Shown: positions 1 through 8,441 of the stretch, one piece after another
How the letters are laid out: every line of letters starts with the position of its first letter
Position numbering within the stretch: the first letter of the stretch is position 1
Made by a program: the position numbers and the translations under genes
Notes under the pieces: generated by a model
Databases searched by the model: none
What the model saw: the letters and a program-made list of their open reading frames with translations, nothing else
Told to the model about the DNA's origin: nothing
Source: Bacillota bacterium
GTDB lineage: Bacteria > Bacillota > Clostridia > Lachnospirales > Lachnospiraceae
Assembly: GCA_023390555.1 (NCBI GenBank)
Contig: JAEWCQ010000024.1
Span: 1-45,468, forward strand
Reading direction: 5' to 3'
DNA length: 45,468 nucleotides

Positions 1-241
1 AGCCATAGCCGGGCAGATCCACAAGATACATTGCTTCATTAATATTATAGAAATTAATGGTCTGCGTCTTGCCGGGCTGTCCCGATGTCCTTGCCAGCGC
101 CTTACGGTTCATCAGAGCATTAATCAGAGAGGACTTCCCGACATTTGATTTTCCGGCAAAAGCCACCTCTGGCAGCGTATTTTCCGGTAATTTACTGGTT
201 ACACCACATACGGTTTCCAAACTGACATTCTTTATAACCAT
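1..241 (-). CDS. engB: Ribosome biogenesis GTPase EngB (YsxC/YihA), N-terminal part
   Basis: The first 80 codons of a TRAFAC-class GTPase needed for assembly of the large ribosomal subunit; the rest lies beyond the window's left edge. The translation starts MVIKNVSLETVCGVTSKLPE and carries the G1 P-loop GKSNVGKSSLINAL, a G2-like threonine in GQPGKTQTINFY, and G3 DLPGYG at the cut end, the pattern of the EngB subfamily. The ATG at 241 lies 1 base past the lon stop codon, so it is translated from the same mRNA; lon-engB adjacency is a common Firmicute arrangement. Family assignment is firm; completeness cannot be judged from here. Confidence 0.93.
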   Translation of the reverse strand, partial: MVIKNVSLETVCGVTSKLPENTLPEVAFAGKSNVGKSSLINALMNRKALARTSGQPGKTQTINFYNINEAMYLVDLPGYG

Positions 242-242
242 T

Positions 243-2567
243 TTATTTCTCCTTTATGAGAGCTGTATCCAGCACCTCTTCCATTGTCTCTGCATAGACA
301 ATCTGCAATCCTTTTTTAATCTCAGAAGATATTTCTTCGATGTCTTTTTCATTTTTCTTTGGCACAATCACCGTTGTTATCCCGGCATTCTTAGCGGCAA
401 GAGTCTTTTCTTTCAATCCGCCGATCGGAAGCACTCTGCCCCTCAATGTAATCTCACCTGTCATCGCAACATCCGCACGTACCTTTTTTTTCGTAATAGC
501 GGATATCATGGCCGTAGCCATCGATATTCCGGCTGAAGGTCCATCCTTTGGTACGGCACCTTCCGGGATGTGTATGTGAATATCGTGCTCCTCGAAAAAT
601 TTCTTCTCAATCTGATAATTTTCACTGACAGAACGAATGTAACTGATACCTGCCCTGGCTGATTCTTTCATGACATCACCCAGTTGTCCGGTCAATACAA
701 ATTCGCCCTTGCCCGGCATAACGTTGACCTCTATCTCCAGTGTATCCCCACCTACGCTTGTCCATGCAAGACCGCGGACAATACCGATGTCATCCGTATC
801 ATTTTTCCGGTCAAAGGTGTATTTTTCCTTCCCCAGATAGGAGGAGAGATTCCGCTCCGTAACGTGTACCTTCTTCTTCTCTCCCTCGTAGACCTCGCGG
901 GCGGCCTTACGGCATACCTCTCCGATTTTACGCTCCAGATTTCGCACGCCGGCTTCTCTGGTATAGCTGCTGATGATTCTCGCAACCGCCTGACTGCTGA
1001 ATGTAATCTGCTCCGATTTTAACCCATTGCGTTCAATCTGTTTACCGATCAGATGCTCTCTCGCAATGTGGAGCTTCTCATTTTCCGTATAACTGGTAAC
1101 CTCAATCAATTCCATACGGTCTAACAACGGCCGCGGAATATCCGATACGCTGTTTGCAGTCGCAATAAACAGTACTTCTGATAAATCCACGGGCATTTCG
1201 ATATAGTGATCGCGAAAACGGCTGTTCTGCTCACTGTCTAATACCTCAAGCAGGGCAGAAGCGGTATCTCCCTTATAATCACTGCTTACCTTATCAATTT
1301 CATCTAACAGCATGAGCGGATTTTTCACTCCCGCACTGCGCAGTCCCGCTACGATGCGTCCCGGCATTGCTCCGACATAAGTTCTTCTGTGTCCGCGGAT
1401 CTCTGCCTCATCTCTTACGCCGCCGAGAGAAATCCTTACATACTCCTTATCGAGTGCTCTTGCAACCGAACGTGCAATACTGGTCTTTCCGGTTCCAGGC
1501 GGTCCGACCAGACATATAATCGGACTCTCTCCCCGTTTCGTCAAATTGCGCACTGCCAGAAATTCCAGCATACGGGCTTTTACTTTCTCCAATCCATAAT
1601 GATCCGCATCCAGAATCCTTCTGGCATTTTTCAGATCTTTGTTATCTCTGGAACCCTTGTCCCAAGGGAGCTCCAGAAGGGTCTCAATATACCCTCTGCT
1701 GACTGCACTTTCCGAAGAACTGGAACTGATATTCTTAAAACGTTCAATTTCTTTTTTTATTTTGGCCTTGATTTCTTTGCCGGCCTTGAGACGATTGAGA
1801 TCCTCCAGAAAGCGCTCTGCATCCGACTGAGTATTCTCCTCACCCAGTTCCTGGCGGATCAGCTTCATCTGTTCCCGCAGCAGATATTCTTTCTGGTTCT
1901 TATCCACCCGCTCTTTGACTTTGCTCTGAAACTCATTTTTGATTGTCAGGACATTGATCTCATTTAAGAGGATTCCCATGAGAACCTCATACTGTTCCAG
2001 TATCCCAACAGCCTCAAGCAGCTTCTGTTTACTTTCAAATGCAAGCGGCAGATTATTGCTGATCTGCACCAGAAGAATCCGCAGATCATCACACTTCTCA
2101 ACCTGTTTTGTAAACTCTCTGCCAAGTTTTGGATTTATCTTCCCATAAGAAAGGAACGTCTCCTTGAGACTGCGCATCATTGCTTCTTTTGCTTCGTCGG
2201 AAAGTTCCTCTTCTCCTTCCGTATCAAAACAGATGACTTCAGCCAGCAGGTAATCATCACTTTCTATCATATGAGAAAGTTCGGCGCGTTCCAATCCTTC
2301 CACCAGAACGCGCACAATATTATTTTGCAGTTTGATAATCTGTTTAATCTCTGCAATCACACCAATGTTATATAAATCTTTTTCCGTCGGCTCATCCTTC
2401 TCAGGATCCAGCTGTGCAATCAGATAGACTTTCTGTTCGCCCATCATAGCCTGTTCCACCGCATGCACGGAACGTTCTCTACTCACGTCAAAATGAGCAA
2501 CCATCTCCGGCAGGACAGTCATGCCCCGAAGCGCGACCGCCGGCAGCCTGCTTATTAATTCTTCCAT
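243..2567 (-). CDS. lon: ATP-dependent protease Lon (LonA type)
   Basis: A 774-residue cytosolic AAA+ serine protease that degrades misfolded and regulatory proteins. The usual LonA order is present: an N-terminal LON substrate-binding domain (about 1-200), a helical/coiled segment, an AAA+ module with Walker A GPPGTGKTS, and a C-terminal protease domain. The catalytic dyad is visible as Ser678 in PKDGPSAGIS and Lys721 in GGLKEK. Length is standard. The ATG at 2567 follows a GGGTGAT ribosome site. It lies 30 bases after clpX and 1 base before engB, in a tig-clpP-clpX-lon-engB run. The window holds a second full Lon at 26692-29073 that differs throughout, so this is the housekeeping copy by context. 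Confidence 0.97.
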   Translation of the reverse strand: MEELISRLPAVALRGMTVLPEMVAHFDVSRERSVHAVEQAMMGEQKVYLIAQLDPEKDEPTEKDLYNIGVIAEIKQIIKLQNNIVRVLVEGLERAELSHMIESDDYLLAEVICFDTEGEEELSDEAKEAMMRSLKETFLSYGKINPKLGREFTKQVEKCDDLRILLVQISNNLPLAFESKQKLLEAVGILEQYEVLMGILLNEINVLTIKNEFQSKVKERVDKNQKEYLLREQMKLIRQELGEENTQSDAERFLEDLNRLKAGKEIKAKIKKEIERFKNISSSSSESAVSRGYIETLLELPWDKGSRDNKDLKNARRILDADHYGLEKVKARMLEFLAVRNLTKRGESPIICLVGPPGTGKTSIARSVARALDKEYVRISLGGVRDEAEIRGHRRTYVGAMPGRIVAGLRSAGVKNPLMLLDEIDKVSSDYKGDTASALLEVLDSEQNSRFRDHYIEMPVDLSEVLFIATANSVSDIPRPLLDRMELIEVTSYTENEKLHIAREHLIGKQIERNGLKSEQITFSSQAVARIISSYTREAGVRNLERKIGEVCRKAAREVYEGEKKKVHVTERNLSSYLGKEKYTFDRKNDTDDIGIVRGLAWTSVGGDTLEIEVNVMPGKGEFVLTGQLGDVMKESARAGISYIRSVSENYQIEKKFFEEHDIHIHIPEGAVPKDGPSAGISMATAMISAITKKKVRADVAMTGEITLRGRVLPIGGLKEKTLAAKNAGITTVIVPKKNEKDIEEISSEIKKGLQIVYAETMEEVLDTALIKEK

Positions 2568-2597
2568 TTTATCACCCTACTGTCTTACGCAGGATTC

Positions 2598-3845
2598 CTA
2601 CGCACTCTTATACTCCAATAATGCTTCTTTTTCTTCCTTTACCATGTCCTTTGTAATCGTACAGCGTACGATTCCCTCATCAGAAGGAATGCGATACATC
2701 AGATCCATCATGGTGTCTTCCATAATGGCACGCAGTCCTCTGGCTCCGGTCTTACGATCCAGAGATTTTTCGGCAATGGCTTCTAATGCCTCATCTTCAA
2801 ACTGTAAATCCACGCCATCGATTTCAAAGAGCTTCTGATACTGTCTGATCAGAGAGTTTTTCGGCTCTTTTAAAATACGAATCAGTGCAGTCTTATCCAG
2901 ATTCTCCAGTGATACGTTCACCGGTACTCGTCCGATGAATTCAGGAATCAGACCAAATTTCACAAAATCCTGCGGCATCACCTTTTTGAGGATCTCACCG
3001 ACATTTTTCTCATCCTTTATGGAAATTTCCGCATTAAATCCGATGGAGCTCTTGTCTGTCCTTGCCTCGATAATCTTTTCGAGACCGTCAAACGCTCCTC
3101 CGCAAATGAACAGGATATTCGTCGTATCGATCTGAATCAGCTCCTGCTGCGGATGTTTTCTGCCGCCCTGCGGAGGAACAGAAGCAACCGTACCTTCCAG
3201 AATCTTAAGCAGAGCCTGCTGTACACCTTCTCCGGACACATCTCTGGTAATTGAAACGTTTTCCGATTTCTTGGTAATCTTATCAATCTCATCAATATAG
3301 ACAATTCCGCACTGTGCACGGTCAATATCATAGTCTGCTGCCTGAATCAGTTTCAGCAGAATATTTTCCACATCTTCACCGACATATCCTGCTTCCGTCA
3401 GAGTGGTTGCATCTGCAATTGCAAAAGGAACATTCAAGATTCTTGCAAGTGTCTGTGCCAGCAGTGTTTTACCGGAACCGGTCGGCCCCAACATTAAAAT
3501 ATTGCTTTTCTGCAATTCCACATCCATGTTTACATCGGAGGTAATTCTTTTATAATGATTGTACACGGCAACGGAAAGCACCTTTTTCGCCTGCTCCTGC
3601 CCGATTACATATTCATCCAGAAATGTCTTCAGCTCCTCCGGTTTTAACAGATTGATCTCCTGTACCCCTTTTTCGCTCGAAGTATCATCATCCTCAAATT
3701 CTTCCTCTATGATTTCTGAACAGATTTCCACACATTCGTCACAGATATAAGCTCCATTTGGACCTGCAATCAGTTTCCGAACCTGATCCTGCGTTTTACC
3801 ACAAAAGGAACATCTGATTTTTTCTTCATTGATTCTCCCTGCCAT
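2598..3845 (-). CDS. clpX: ATP-dependent Clp protease ATP-binding subunit ClpX
   Basis: AAA+ unfoldase that recognises tagged or damaged proteins and feeds them to ClpP; it acts in the cytosol as a hexamer. The 415-residue product has the N-terminal C4 zinc-binding domain (Cys12, Cys15, Cys35, Cys38 in IRCSFCGK and YICDECVE), Walker A GPTGSGKT at about 120-127, Walker B VYIDEID, sensor region, and the IGF-type ClpP-docking region SSIGFNAEI. The frame is open further upstream, but the ATG at 3845 (MAGRINEEK) is preceded by a GAGGTGAG ribosome site and gives the normal N-terminus, so I use it. A long hairpin separates it from clpP. Confidence 0.97.
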   Translation of the reverse strand: MAGRINEEKIRCSFCGKTQDQVRKLIAGPNGAYICDECVEICSEIIEEEFEDDDTSSEKGVQEINLLKPEELKTFLDEYVIGQEQAKKVLSVAVYNHYKRITSDVNMDVELQKSNILMLGPTGSGKTLLAQTLARILNVPFAIADATTLTEAGYVGEDVENILLKLIQAADYDIDRAQCGIVYIDEIDKITKKSENVSITRDVSGEGVQQALLKILEGTVASVPPQGGRKHPQQELIQIDTTNILFICGGAFDGLEKIIEARTDKSSIGFNAEISIKDEKNVGEILKKVMPQDFVKFGLIPEFIGRVPVNVSLENLDKTALIRILKEPKNSLIRQYQKLFEIDGVDLQFEDEALEAIAEKSLDRKTGARGLRAIMEDTMMDLMYRIPSDEGIVRCTITKDMVKEEKEALLEYKSA

Positions 3846-3878
3846 TCTCTCACCTCTTACTAAATTTATTGCCACAAA

Positions 3879-3936
3879 AGGCTGTCTGAAGCAGACTCCC
3901 CATCCCTGTAATGGAATATCCGCCAGAAGACAGCCT
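3879..3936 (-). promoter_or_regulatory. Hairpin in the clpP-clpX intergenic spacer
   Basis: Perfect 9-base inverted arms (AGGCTGTCT and AGACAGCCT) at 3928-3936 and 3879-3887 enclose about 40 bases; on the minus strand the right arm is followed by TTTTGTGG. This could be a weak terminator that reduces clpX and lon relative to clpP, or an RNA processing or stability element. The T run is short, so full termination is unlikely. Confidence 0.5.
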
Positions 3937-3949
3937 CCTAAGTCCATGT

Positions 3950-4531
3950 CTATCTGCTTGTAATAACGTCATCTACCAGACCATATGCCTTGGCTTCTTC
4001 CGCTGACATGTAGTAATCTCTTTCTGTATCCTGTGCAATTACATCATAAGGTTTTCCTGTATTTGCCGCAAGGATTTCATTTAATCTCTTCTTGGTTTTT
4101 AAAATATTCTCTGCTGCGATCTGAATCTCAGTTGCCTGACCTTTTGCTCCGCCGGAAGGCTGATGAATCATGATCTCCGCATTCGGCAGGGCAAGTCTCT
4201 TGCCTTTCGTTCCGCCAGAAAGCAAAAATGCGCCCATGCTGGCTGCCAGTCCGATACAGATGGTTGACACATCACTCTTGATATACTGCATGGTATCATA
4301 GATTGCAAGTCCGGCAGTTACCATTCCGCCCGGAGAATTGATATAAAGATGGATGTCCTTGGAAGGATCCTCTGACTCTAAAAACAACAACTGCGCAACC
4401 GTAAGACTTGCGGTTGTCTCATTTACTTCTTCACCCAAAAAAATGATTCTGTCTTTTAACAGTCTGGAATAAATATCATAATTACGTTCTCCACGACTGG
4501 TCTGCTCAATGACATAAGGTACTAAACTCAT
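3950..4531 (-). CDS. clpP: ATP-dependent Clp protease proteolytic subunit ClpP
   Basis: Serine peptidase that forms the tetradecameric barrel used by ClpX. 193 residues, the normal length. The catalytic triad is Ser98 (GLAASMGAFLL), His123 (IMIHQPSGG) and Asp172 (DTERDYYMS). The oxyanion-loop NSPGG is present at 65-69. An ATG with the ribosome site GGAGGTTATACT precedes it. It follows tig by 81 bases and precedes clpX by about 100 bases, the classic tig-clpP-clpX order seen in Gram-positive and Gram-negative bacteria. Confidence 0.98.
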   Translation of the reverse strand: MSLVPYVIEQTSRGERNYDIYSRLLKDRIIFLGEEVNETTASLTVAQLLFLESEDPSKDIHLYINSPGGMVTAGLAIYDTMQYIKSDVSTICIGLAASMGAFLLSGGTKGKRLALPNAEIMIHQPSGGAKGQATEIQIAAENILKTKKRLNEILAANTGKPYDVIAQDTERDYYMSAEEAKAYGLVDDVITSR

Positions 4532-4571
4532 AGTATAACCTCCAATTCCGCCTTATCAGCAAATTACTAAA

Positions 4572-4601
4572 CAGACCGGCTCTGCAATAAGAGTCAGTCT
4601 G
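4572..4601 (-). promoter_or_regulatory. Imperfect hairpin between tig and clpP
   Basis: Arms CAGACTGACTC and GAGCCGGTCTG (one mismatch, one G-U pair) sit just after the tig stop codon and are followed on the minus strand by TTTAG. It may be a leaky terminator or an mRNA end-protecting structure that sets tig and clpP levels apart. Function is inferred from position. Confidence 0.4.
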
Positions 4602-4612
4602 CATAATTATTC

Positions 4613-5956
4613 TTATTCTTCTGTGTCGTCTTCTTTCTCTTCGTCTTTCTCTTTTTTACCCTTGGATTTTGCTTTTTCTTTCGTATTCTCCATGATCAAC
4701 GCAACTGCTTTGTTAATCGCAAGATCTCTCTTGAGAGATTCTTTCTCTGCATCGCCCATGAATTCTTTTATTTTCTCGATTTCCATTCCGTACATCGCTG
4801 CCATTTTTTCAAGTTCGGCATCGATCTCTTCCTCGGATATTTCGATATTTTCATCTTTTGATATCTGCTCTAATACAAGACTGCTCTGGATACGGGTAAC
4901 AGCTTCCGGACGAACCTGCTCTTTTAATTTATCCAATGACATTCCTGAAAACTGCATATACTGATCCAGACTCAGCCCCTGCTGTGACATTCTCTGTGCA
5001 AATTCCTGAATCATGTTCTGAACCTGGGAATCAATCATGGCATCCGGTATTTCCATCGTAGATTTTTCAATAATCTTGCTGATGGCTTCATCTTCCTGCG
5101 CACGCTTTGCCTCGTTCGCTTTTGTTTCTTCGAGTTTCTTTCTGATGCTTTCTTTGTACTCGGCAAGTGTATCAAATTCGGATACATCCTGTGCAAAATC
5201 ATCATCTAACTCCGGAAGTTCCTTTGCTTTGATTTCATGAATTTTAACCTTAAACAATGCCGGTTTTCCAGCCAGGTCTGCTGCCTGATACTCTGCCGGG
5301 AAAGTCACGTTGACATCTACTTCGTCGCCTGCATTTCTGCCAACCAGCTGATCTTCGAACGTATCGATAAAGGAGTGGGAACCGATCTCAAGAGAATGAT
5401 TCTCCCCTTTTCCGCCTTCAAATGCAACATCATCCACAAATCCCTCGAAGTCAATCACTGCGGTATCGCCAACTGCAATTGGTCTGTCCTCTACCGTAAT
5501 GGTTCTTGCATTGTTATTTCTCTCTTTTTCAACAGCCTCGTCTACTTCCGCATCCGTAACGTCCGTATCTGCTTTTGTTACAGTCACTCCTTTATATTTG
5601 CCGAGCTCTACTTCCGGTTTCTTTGCAACTTCTGCCGTAAAAATAAATGTTTTTCCTTTTTCCAGCTGTGTTACATCCACTGCCGGCTGAGAAACAATGT
5701 CCACTCCGCTTTCATCCACTGCGGAAGGATATGCATCCTGCATCAGGATATTCGCAGCTTCTTCGTAGAAAATTTCCGGTCCATACATCTTCTCGATCAT
5801 TGCCATCGGAACTTTTCCCTTACGGAATCCAGGCACACTGATTTTGTTTTTCTGTTTCGTGTATGCAGCTTTTAACGCCTCTTCTACTTTATCCGCTGAT
5901 ACTTCAATGGTAAGTTTTACCATGTTCTTTTCCAAATTTTCTACCTGTACACTCAT
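4613..5956 (-). CDS. tig: Trigger factor (ribosome-associated chaperone and PPIase)
   Basis: A 447-residue chaperone that binds ribosomal protein L23 at the exit tunnel and folds nascent chains. The N-terminal ribosome-binding domain is recognisable (MSVQVENLEKNMVKLTIEV and the GFRKGKVP signature, the L23-binding loop), followed by the FKBP-type PPIase domain (about 150-240) and a long helical C-terminal domain, ending in a charged Lys/Glu/Asp tail. The ATG at 5956 has a near-perfect TAAGGAGG ribosome site, so the longer open frame upstream is not used. It is the first gene of the proteostasis cluster. Confidence 0.97.
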   Translation of the reverse strand: MSVQVENLEKNMVKLTIEVSADKVEEALKAAYTKQKNKISVPGFRKGKVPMAMIEKMYGPEIFYEEAANILMQDAYPSAVDESGVDIVSQPAVDVTQLEKGKTFIFTAEVAKKPEVELGKYKGVTVTKADTDVTDAEVDEAVEKERNNNARTITVEDRPIAVGDTAVIDFEGFVDDVAFEGGKGENHSLEIGSHSFIDTFEDQLVGRNAGDEVDVNVTFPAEYQAADLAGKPALFKVKIHEIKAKELPELDDDFAQDVSEFDTLAEYKESIRKKLEETKANEAKRAQEDEAISKIIEKSTMEIPDAMIDSQVQNMIQEFAQRMSQQGLSLDQYMQFSGMSLDKLKEQVRPEAVTRIQSSLVLEQISKDENIEISEEEIDAELEKMAAMYGMEIEKIKEFMGDAEKESLKRDLAINKAVALIMENTKEKAKSKGKKEKDEEKEDDTEE

Positions 5957-6063
5957 TGTTACTGTTTCCTCCTTAAATTTATATCTCCATATACATGTAC
6001 GTATCTTACATTCACAGGTCTGCCTAAAAATGGGCAAACTACGACAACTACAGTCATTTAGAG

Positions 6064-6072
6064 ATTATATCA
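6064..6072 (-). promoter_or_regulatory. Extended -10 promoter for the tig-clpP-clpX-lon cluster
   Basis: TGATATAAT on the minus strand is a perfect extended -10 element (TGnTATAAT) about 110 bases before the tig start. The -35 region is only T-rich, which extended -10 promoters tolerate. No CIRCE- or CtsR-like heptad repeat was seen next to it. Confidence 0.5.
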
Positions 6073-6109
6073 CATGCTTTCACAAAAAAAAAGCACTTTT
6101 TGATTTTTT

Positions 6110-7831
6110 TCAAGGATTCTCATGGATATGGAATTTTTCCATTTCGGATGTCAAATCCTGCACCCGAACGCTCAGTTTCTTTCCATGTCCCAGTATCTGT
6201 GTTGCAACTTCGTGGTAGCCGGCCGCCATATCCATGACCTCGTCCACCTGCACCCCTACCTGCTCAATAATTTCCTTTTGATGATAGGATAAATCCCACA
6301 GACTTTCCGTATTCTTTGTAATTTTCTCCCCAATCTCTGTCACCTCTTTGAAATTATCCTGTACATAGGTCACAATTTTTCGTCCCTCACGCATAACCTC
6401 GTTGCTTCCGCGCACCAGTGCATCGGTCTTTCCAGCCGCGTCCCCGGTCTGCTCCACCAGTACACGCATCTGCTTCGCCAGAACGGAGAACCCCCTTCCC
6501 TGTTCGCCTGCCCGGGCAGCTTCAATGGAAGCATTCAGTGTCAGAAGCTTAATCTGCTCGGAAATATCCTGTACCATGGCAAGCACATCTGTGATCTTTC
6601 CAAACGTAACTTCCACTTCTGTCAGCATATCCTGCAGATTCCCTATGTATGAATTTCCCCTTGCCACAATCTGTCCGGATGCATTTGTCAGCTGCTTCAT
6701 TTCTTCTGCCGCCTGCATATTCTGGTCTGCGCCGGTTGATACGGTTTCCATTCCGCCGTAGAACTCCTGTAATATTTCTTTCTGTCGCAAAGAAGACTCC
6801 GACAACTCACCGGCTATCTGATTCAGTTCTGTTGAACCGTGTAGGACTCCTTCCGAAGAGCCTTTTACATAATGAATGACATTTTCAACCGAACCCATAA
6901 TGTTTTCCATTGAATTTCGAATGGGACAGAACATCCCCTCATAGTCGGCACCGATCTCAACCACAAAGTTTCTGTCCGCAACTTCGCCCAATACCAGCGC
7001 CACATCTTCCACATAGCTTTTCAAGCGGGCTCCGGTGCTGCTGAGTTTATCCGCCAGCTTTCCGAATTCATTGTCTCCCTGATACGCAAGCGTGAAGTCC
7101 AGATTCCCTTTCGCCATATCATCCATCGCACGCTCTATTTCTTTGAGCGGCTGGGTGATAAAAACAATAGTTCGCCTGATTCTTTTTGTCATAAACAACC
7201 CGAGCAGCAGTATGACCAGAACGCAGCATCCTTCCAGAATCAGGATGCCTGTTTTCATCAAATCCAGTGAATCAGTTGCATTATCCTGTGCGGCCTGTGC
7301 AATAGCCGACAGTTCCTTATCGATTTCCTCCATGCGCGGCGCATAATTCTCCCGAACCATAAGAAGCGCATCCTCGGTCTTTCCGGTTGCAGAAAGCAGT
7401 ATGGCCTGTGAACGGTAAGTCAGGGCCTGTTGGAGAATTTTCTGAACCTCCGCAATACTCTTATCAGAATCCGGGTACATCTTTTTCAATTCTTTCAGTT
7501 TTTTTTGCAGCCATATATCATTTTCATCAATTTCCGTTTTGTACTCCTCTTTCAGACTCTCATCCTGCGCCATCATCAGTTTATAATTTGCATTCTGAAC
7601 CACTACATTGTAATATCTTATATCATCGATCTGTTGAATCACTTCCATATGATAGTTGCGGAAACCCTGGATACAGCTATATAGAAGTACAAGTATGATC
7701 GATAGCAGAATCAGCATCCCGGTCAAGGCCGCCAGCTCCGACACCTGAATTTCTTTTAAGACCTTCCGGACTGTTTTATTCTGTTCTTTCTTCGATTTCA
7801 TCGCCTTTGATTTCTTTTGTTTTCCCTTCAT
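6110..7831 (-). CDS. Methyl-accepting chemotaxis protein
   Basis: A 573-residue membrane chemoreceptor-type signal transducer. A basic N-terminus leads into TM1 (about 35-55), a helical external sensor of about 140 residues that looks like a four-helix bundle, and TM2 (about 190-215). A HAMP segment (RRTIVFITQPLKEIERAMDD) and a cytoplasmic MA signalling domain follow. The conserved hairpin tip for CheA/CheW contact is clear (LTLNASIEAARAGEQGRGFS). There is no C-terminal CheR-docking pentapeptide; the chain ends FHIHENP. The ATG has GGAGG six bases upstream. No other chemotaxis gene is nearby. A possible sigma-D-type promoter lies upstream. Confidence 0.93.
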   Translation of the reverse strand: MKGKQKKSKAMKSKKEQNKTVRKVLKEIQVSELAALTGMLILLSIILVLLYSCIQGFRNYHMEVIQQIDDIRYYNVVVQNANYKLMMAQDESLKEEYKTEIDENDIWLQKKLKELKKMYPDSDKSIAEVQKILQQALTYRSQAILLSATGKTEDALLMVRENYAPRMEEIDKELSAIAQAAQDNATDSLDLMKTGILILEGCCVLVILLLGLFMTKRIRRTIVFITQPLKEIERAMDDMAKGNLDFTLAYQGDNEFGKLADKLSSTGARLKSYVEDVALVLGEVADRNFVVEIGADYEGMFCPIRNSMENIMGSVENVIHYVKGSSEGVLHGSTELNQIAGELSESSLRQKEILQEFYGGMETVSTGADQNMQAAEEMKQLTNASGQIVARGNSYIGNLQDMLTEVEVTFGKITDVLAMVQDISEQIKLLTLNASIEAARAGEQGRGFSVLAKQMRVLVEQTGDAAGKTDALVRGSNEVMREGRKIVTYVQDNFKEVTEIGEKITKNTESLWDLSYHQKEIIEQVGVQVDEVMDMAAGYHEVATQILGHGKKLSVRVQDLTSEMEKFHIHENP

Positions 7832-7913
7832 ACATAACCTCCGTTTTCCATATTAAGGCTATCATAAACAATTTATGTAAGATTAAGGAAATGCTCCTGT
7901 AAATTTAACGTAA

Positions 7914-7940
7914 AATATCGGACCTGCTGTCATTTTTGTA
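7914..7940 (-). promoter_or_regulatory. Candidate sigma-D/FliA-type promoter for the chemoreceptor
   Basis: On the minus strand TACA, 15 bases, then CCGATATT matches the flagellar sigma factor consensus (TAAA-N15-GCCGATAT) except for two bases. It is about 83 bases before the chemoreceptor start, where such a promoter is expected for a chemotaxis gene. Confidence 0.4.
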
Positions 7941-8036
7941 ACCAGAAGATTCACGCTTTGTGTGAAAGGACTGGTTATCACGGTGTTCATCGAATATAAA
8001 TATGTGGGCATTTTTGCTCTCCTCATCACTCGCGCA

Positions 8037-8088
8037 AATAAAATACCCCGTAAGTGCTCACATTTTCTGTGATACACTTACAGGGTAT
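8037..8088 (-). terminator. Intrinsic terminator of the spore protein gene
   Basis: A 14-base stem (ATACCCTGTAAGTG pairing with CACTTACGGGGTAT, one G-U pair) begins 21 bases after the spore-protein stop codon and is followed on the minus strand by TTTATTT. On the plus strand it also ends in a T-rich run, so it may work in both directions. Confidence 0.85.
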
Positions 8089-8108
8089 TTTTCTTTTAGC
8101 AGTTTATG

Positions 8109-8321
8109 CTATTTCATCTGTTCTTCCTGTTTCATGATCATTTTTCTGACCATTTCACCACCGATAGAACCAGCCTGGGCACTTGTCAGGTCTCCGTTGT
8201 AACCCTCTTTTAAAGGTACGCCGATTTCAGATGCAACTTCCTGTTTAAAACGATTCATTGCTTCCTTTGCCTGTGGAACTGCCATACTGTTACTTGAACT
8301 AGAACTATTAGATCCGCTCAT
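8109..8321 (-). CDS. Alpha/beta-type small acid-soluble spore protein
   Basis: A 70-residue DNA-binding protein that coats and protects the chromosome in dormant spores. A serine-rich N-terminus is followed by the two family signatures: a first helix with the KQEVASEIGV germination-protease (GPR) cleavage region and the second helix GSIGGEMVRKMI, with the spacer GYNGDLTSAQAG between them. Length and motif order match the family. The ATG has GGAGG eight bases upstream. A sigma-G-like promoter and a leader hairpin precede it, and a strong terminator follows, so it is a single-gene unit. This shows the host is a spore former. Confidence 0.95.
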   Translation of the reverse strand: MSGSNSSSSSNSMAVPQAKEAMNRFKQEVASEIGVPLKEGYNGDLTSAQAGSIGGEMVRKMIMKQEEQMK

Positions 8322-8359
8322 TGGTTTTACCTCCGTAATTTTCCTGTGTTTTCTGTTTC

Positions 8360-8380
8360 AGATAAGCTGTTTGCTTATCT
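8360..8380 (-). promoter_or_regulatory. Leader hairpin of the spore protein mRNA
   Basis: Perfect 8-base arms AGATAAGC and GCTTATCT with a 5-base loop lie in the 5' untranslated region between the predicted sigma-G promoter and the ribosome site. There is no T run, so it is more likely an mRNA-stabilising stem than a terminator. Confidence 0.45.
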
Positions 8381-8386
8381 TAATTC

Positions 8387-8415
8387 TATTATGGCTTTCC
8401 ATGGGAAAAATATGT
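8387..8415 (-). promoter_or_regulatory. Sigma-G (forespore) promoter for the spore protein
   Basis: On the minus strand ACATA, 17 bases, CATAATA. The -10 fits the sigma-G consensus CATWHTA exactly and the -35 fits HATR (CATA). It is about 65 bases before the start codon of a protein made only in the forespore. Confidence 0.65.
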
Positions 8416-8441
8416 TGGTAAGTTATGGATGCTTTTTATTT

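Noticed and set aside
57..536. Open frames opposite engB and lon on the plus strand
   Set aside because: They are shadows of the real genes, with no ribosome site and no family-like sequence.
1389..1967. 192-codon plus-strand frame inside lon
   Set aside because: Antisense shadow without a ribosome site; lon is clearly real on the other strand.
6985..8100. c-di-GMP riboswitch upstream of the chemoreceptor
   Set aside because: I looked for the GEMM core and tetraloop-receptor pattern because such switches often precede chemotaxis genes; neither is present.
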